Source: an uncultured Erysipelotrichaceae bacterium (GTDB taxonomy: Bacteria; Bacillota_I; Bacilli_A; Erysipelotrichales; Coprobacillaceae). Taken from it: a DNA stretch of 8,041 nucleotides. The stretch is taken from NCBI GenBank assembly GCA_937917505.1, contig CALDMQ010000073.1, forward strand, positions 1-8,041. The letters are read 5' to 3'. Below are positions 4,851 to 8,041 of the stretch, piece after piece. Both the position numbers and the translations under genes were made by a program. The notes beneath the pieces are model-generated. The model was not told the DNA's origin and searched no databases. It saw only the letters and a program-made list of their open reading frames with translations. The stretch's first letter is position 1. Every line of letters begins with the position of its first letter.

Positions 4851-7136
4851 CTTCTTTTCCTCTACTTTCTTTTCTTCATTATGTTGAACCTTGATTTGAC
4901 GAGGTTGAAACCATTTTAAACGTAATGCATTACTTACAACAAATACAGAACTCAAACTCATTGCTGCAGCACCAAACATTGGATCAAGCAACCACCCAAA
5001 TGCATAATAGAAAACTCCTGCTGCAACTGGAATTCCAATCACATTATAAAAGAATGCCCAAAATAAGTTTTCTTTAATATTTTTTAACACTGCATGACTT
5101 AATTCAATAGATGTAACAACATCTTTTAAATCATTTTTCATTAAAACCAAATCAGCCGAATCCATCGCAATATCTGTACCAGAAGTCATTGCAATTCCTA
5201 CATCCGCTCTCATTAATGCTGGCGCATCATTAATTCCATCACCAACCATAACAACCTTATGACCTTTATCTTGTAAATCACGAATATGTTTTTCTTTATC
5301 TTGTGGTAAAACCTCTGCGATTGTTTGAATATTCAAACGATTTCCAATCGCTTTAGCTGTAATCGCATTATCCCCAGTTAACATATAAATATCTAAATTC
5401 ATGGATTTTAATTGTTCAATTGCTTCAACTGTTGTGTCTTTTAAAACATCACTCACAACAATCATACCAATCAAATGACCTTGATAAGCATAATAAAGTG
5501 GTGTTTTTCCAACACTTGCTAATTTTTGAGAAATACTTTGCACACTTGATAAATCAATATCATGATCACTCATCAATCGTTTATTTCCTGATAATAACTC
5601 ATGACCATTGAATACACCTTTTAATCCTTGTCCTTGAATCATTTCAAAAGAATCTACTAATGTATAGTCTAATTGTTTTTCTTGAACATATCGAACAATA
5701 GACTTCGCAAGTGGATGCTCTGAAGAAGTTTCTATAGAAGCTGCAAATTTTAATAATTCATCTTCACTCACATCTATAGGAATGACTTCTGTAACTTGAG
5801 GTTTTCCTTGAGTCATTGTTCCTGTTTTATCTAAAACTACTGTATCTGCCTGTGATAAGATTTCTAGATTTTCTGCAGATTTAATTAAGATTCCTAACTG
5901 TGCACCCTTTCCAGTTCCTACCATAATCGCTGTTGGAGTCGCAAGTCCTAAAGCACAAGGACAAGAAATAACTAATACTGAGATAGCACATGTTAAAGCA
6001 AAGTGGAATGATTCTCCTAAAACTAACCATGCAATAAATGTTATAAACGCAATACTCATCACAACTGGTACAAAGATACCACTGATTTTATCTGCAAGTT
6101 TTGCGATTGGTGCTTTAGAAGAACTTGCATCTTCTACAAGATTAATAATTTGAGAAAGCACTGTTTCTTCACTCGTATGTGTCACTTTGATTTGAATATA
6201 CCCATTAACATTCATTGTCGCACCAATGACTTTATCACCAACAGTTTTATCAACAGGTAAACTTTCTCCTGTAATCATAGATTCATCCACAGATAAACTT
6301 CCTTGAATAATATCTCCATCAACTGGAATACTTTGTCCTGATTTTACCACAACAATATCTCCAACTTGAACTTGTTCAATAGGCACAATCATTTCTTGTC
6401 CATCCTGCAATATTGTTGCATGAGCTGGTCTTAGATTCATAAGTTTTTCAATAGCTTCGCTTGTTTTCTTTTTAGAACATGCTTCTAAATATTTACCCAA
6501 TGAAATTAAAGTTAAAATCATACCAGCCGATTCAAAATACAATTGCATCATATAATGATGAGCATCATCCATATACCCATGTCCTAAATCATATCCCATC
6601 ATAAATATCGCATAAATACTATAAATAACTGCTGCAAAAGAACCTATCGCAATCAATGTATCCATATTAGGACTTTTATTCATTAATGCTTTCAATCCTC
6701 GTTTATAATATCCCCGATTAATGTATAAAATAGGTAATGTTAAAAACAATTGTGTTAATGCAAACACCATCATATTTTCTTTTCCTAACAATATAGATGG
6801 TAAAGGCATATTCATCATATGTCCCATTGAAATATAAAATAATGGAGTCAAGAAAACAAAAGATAAAATCAAAGATTTCTTTTTTTGTTTTAATGGATTT
6901 TCTTGTTTTTGAGAAACAGTAGCTTGTTTAGGTAAAACAGCTTTATAACCTGCATCTTCCACAGTTTTCATAATAAGATCGGGATTGACCTTTTGATCAT
7001 CATAATCAACAACCATAGAATTATTTAACAAATTAACATTCACATCCTGAACCCCATCAACATTTCTTATTGCGTTATCTATATGCGCACTGCACGCACT
7101 ACAACTCATACCTATGACATCATATTTTTCTTTCAT
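4647..7136 (-). CDS. copA: CopA, copper-exporting P1B-type ATPase with N- and C-terminal HMA domains
   Basis: An 829-residue membrane pump that uses ATP to export Cu(I). In order: an N-terminal HMA metal-binding domain (C12-x2-C15 in GMSCSACSAH); membrane helices from about 88; the actuator TGE (289-291); the CPC copper site in TM6 (C392-P-C394); the phosphorylated D436 in DKTGT; the nucleotide-site H474-P475; TGD (587-589); and GDGINDAP (632-639). Y697-N698 in TM7 and M726 to S730 in TM8 complete the Cu(I) transport site. Residues 104-110 and 179-197, predicted to face outside, are rich in Met and His. After the last helix, a charged Lys/Glu linker (about 750-765) leads to a second HMA domain at the C-terminus (C773-x2-C776). 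HMA domains are usually N-terminal, so this is unusual. The start has a G-rich ribosome site (7147-7142) five bases upstream. It is the first gene of the operon, under a CsoR-type operator. Confidence 0.97.
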   Translation of the reverse strand: MKEKYDVIGMSCSACSAHIDNAIRNVDGVQDVNVNLLNNSMVVDYDDQKVNPDLIMKTVEDAGYKAVLPKQATVSQKQENPLKQKKKSLILSFVFLTPLFYISMGHMMNMPLPSILLGKENMMVFALTQLFLTLPILYINRGYYKRGLKALMNKSPNMDTLIAIGSFAAVIYSIYAIFMMGYDLGHGYMDDAHHYMMQLYFESAGMILTLISLGKYLEACSKKKTSEAIEKLMNLRPAHATILQDGQEMIVPIEQVQVGDIVVVKSGQSIPVDGDIIQGSLSVDESMITGESLPVDKTVGDKVIGATMNVNGYIQIKVTHTSEETVLSQIINLVEDASSSKAPIAKLADKISGIFVPVVMSIAFITFIAWLVLGESFHFALTCAISVLVISCPCALGLATPTAIMVGTGKGAQLGILIKSAENLEILSQADTVVLDKTGTMTQGKPQVTEVIPIDVSEDELLKFAASIETSSEHPLAKSIVRYVQEKQLDYTLVDSFEMIQGQGLKGVFNGHELLSGNKRLMSDHDIDLSSVQSISQKLASVGKTPLYYAYQGHLIGMIVVSDVLKDTTVEAIEQLKSMNLDIYMLTGDNAITAKAIGNRLNIQTIAEVLPQDKEKHIRDLQDKGHKVVMVGDGINDAPALMRADVGIAMTSGTDIAMDSADLVLMKNDLKDVVTSIELSHAVLKNIKENLFWAFFYNVIGIPVAAGVFYYAFGWLLDPMFGAAAMSLSSVFVVSNALRLKWFQPRQIKVQHNEEKKVEEKKMKKMNIEGMMCINCQRHVDKALNAIEGVQARVDLENHCAYIELSKEVSDDVLKQAVEEAGYTVKGFE

Positions 7137-7147
7137 ATTAACCCCCC

Positions 7148-7166
7148 TATACCCCTATGGGGTATA
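7148..7166 (-). promoter_or_regulatory. CsoR operator before copA
   Basis: A perfect inverted repeat, TATACCCC-ATA-GGGGTATA, covers the expected transcription start of copA (near 7163). It matches the known CsoR operator pattern of TACCC and GGGTA half sites around a short centre. CsoR bound here would block the promoter, and copper would release it. The downstream G-rich stretch (7147-7142) is the copA ribosome site and directly abuts the palindrome. Confidence 0.88.
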
Positions 7167-7169
7167 ATT

Positions 7170-7198
7170 ATTATAGATAGTCTTATTATGATTGTCAA
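7170..7198 (-). promoter_or_regulatory. Promoter of the copA-csoR-ldh operon
   Basis: On the minus strand TTGACA (7198-7193) and TATAAT (7175-7170) are separated by 17 bases, an exact consensus sigma-A promoter. So strong a promoter fits tight repression by CsoR when copper is low. The start is expected near 7163, inside the operator. Confidence 0.88.
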
Positions 7199-7204
7199 TA
7201 AATA

Positions 7205-7234
7205 TGAAAATTAGTCACTATAAAAGTGACTAAT
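7205..7234 (-). terminator. Terminator after the aspartokinase gene
   Basis: On the minus strand ATTAGTCACT pairs perfectly with AGTGACTAAT over 10 base pairs around a five-base loop (arms 7234-7225 and 7219-7210), followed by TTTTCATATTT. The TAG stop of the aspartokinase (7232-7230) lies inside the first arm. The T run is short, so termination may be partial. Confidence 0.75.
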
Positions 7235-8041
7235 CAATAAATTCTTTATAAATTGCTTTAATAGCAGGTGCAAAATAACAATTACGTACACCAATAATAA
7301 TATTTAATTCACTTGACCCTTGGTCAATCATTTTAATATTAATATTTTCTTTAGCTAAAGCCTTGAAAACTTTTGCTGCAACACCACGACTCGCTTTCAT
7401 ACCACGACCAACAACCGCAATAAGTGATAAATCAGATTCTAAGACAATTGAATCAGGATCAACTTCACGATGTATTGCTGCCAATATATCTTGTTCCTTA
7501 TCAATAAAATCTTCAGCATTAACAATAATTGTCATCGTATCAATTCCAGAAGGCATATGTTCAAATGAAATATGATGTTCTTCAAAGACCTGTAATACAC
7601 GACGACCAAATCCAATCTCAGAATTCATCATATCCTTTTCAATCATGATTGTCGCAAAACCTTTTGTTCCTGCAATACCAGTAATCACATGACTTGGTTT
7701 ATGACATGTACTTTCTACAATTAAAGTTCCTGGATCATTAGGACTATTAGTGTTTTTTATATTAATAGGAATACCCGCTTTTCTAACTGGAAAAACAGAA
7801 TCTTCATGTAATACCGAAGCCCCCATATAAGATAACTCTCTTAGTTCTTTATATGTAATTGTCTCAATAACAGCAGGATTTTTAACAATACGTGGATCTG
7901 CCACTAAGAAGCCAGAAACATCTGTCCAGTTTTCATACAAATCTGCCCCTGCATTTTTTGCAACAATCGCACCTGTAATATCAGAACCACCACGAGAAAA
8001 TGTTTTTATTTGCGTATCATCAGTATCCAATGTCCCATAAA
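7230..8041 (-). CDS. Aspartokinase, C-terminal part (start outside window)
   Basis: An open frame runs to the window edge, leaving about 269 complete codons. Aspartokinase phosphorylates aspartate in the first step of lysine, threonine and methionine synthesis. The visible part begins in the catalytic kinase domain with TFSRGGSDITGA, the conserved nucleotide-binding SRGGSD motif, followed by DVSGFLVADPRIV. After a linker come two tandem ACT domains, the first from about GIAGTKGFATIMI and the second from about LSLIAVVGRGM through MIDQGSSELNIIIGV, which normally bind the feedback amino acid. The absence of a homoserine dehydrogenase domain marks a monofunctional enzyme, nearest the AK III type by eye. 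Whether lysine, threonine or both inhibit it cannot be decided. The frame continues upstream of the TTG at 8030 as YGT, so the gene is cut by the window rather than short. It ends in its own terminator before the copper operon. Confidence 0.94.
   Translation of the reverse strand, partial: YGTLDTDDTQIKTFSRGGSDITGAIVAKNAGADLYENWTDVSGFLVADPRIVKNPAVIETITYKELRELSYMGASVLHEDSVFPVRKAGIPINIKNTNSPNDPGTLIVESTCHKPSHVITGIAGTKGFATIMIEKDMMNSEIGFGRRVLQVFEEHHISFEHMPSGIDTMTIIVNAEDFIDKEQDILAAIHREVDPDSIVLESDLSLIAVVGRGMKASRGVAAKVFKALAKENINIKMIDQGSSELNIIIGVRNCYFAPAIKAIYKEFID

Noticed and set aside
1105..7575. Plus-strand open frames at 1105-1356, 2601-2840, 5420-5611 and 7363-7575
   Set aside because: Each lies largely antisense to a well-supported gene, has no recognisable domain and is explained by the opposite-strand codon pattern.
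7230..8030. Aspartokinase as a complete short protein starting at TTG 8030
   Set aside because: The frame stays open to the window edge and the visible part starts in the middle of the kinase domain, so the gene is truncated by the window.
1..8041. CRISPR arrays, insertion sequences, tRNA or rRNA genes, attachment sites
   Set aside because: No direct repeat series, transposase, terminal inverted repeats or RNA gene structure were seen on either strand.

Overview
The window is AT-rich, tightly packed bacterial DNA with strong AGGAG-type ribosome sites, consensus sigma-A promoters and short stem-loop terminators. This fits a low-GC Bacillota (Firmicutes). Fermentation genes (lactate dehydrogenase, a ferredoxin-tailed aldo/keto reductase) and a CsoR-type copper switch suggest a fermentative anaerobe, perhaps a gut Erysipelotrichales-like organism. 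That lineage guess is inference. Every gene lies on the minus strand, so transcription runs from high to low coordinates. No gap between genes exceeds about 110 bases. No RNA genes, insertion sequences or CRISPR arrays were seen.

In transcription order: the C-terminal part of an aspartokinase (7230-8041, cut by the window edge) ends in a strong terminator. A textbook promoter overlapped by a CsoR palindrome (7148-7198) then drives copA (4647-7136), a copper-exporting P-type ATPase with a metal-binding domain at each end. csoR (4384-4647), the Cu(I)-sensing repressor, overlaps copA by one base. L-lactate dehydrogenase (3396-4337) follows 46 bases later with no visible terminator or promoter between, so it probably belongs to the copper operon. 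A terminator closes that unit.

Single-gene units follow: a small PPC/DUF296 protein (2904-3326), an NCS2 purine/uracil permease (1399-2796) and an aldo/keto reductase with two C-terminal 4Fe-4S motifs (167-1288). The start of a TetR-type regulator (1-109) runs off the window.

The most interesting part is the copper operon. It has no separate copZ chaperone gene. Instead, copA carries a C-terminal HMA domain whose coding sequence begins with an in-frame ATG preceded by a good internal Shine-Dalgarno sequence. A free CopZ-like protein could therefore be made from inside copA. The apparent inclusion of ldh would link lactate fermentation to copper stress. A smaller theme is that several terminators are folded around the stop codon of the gene they end.
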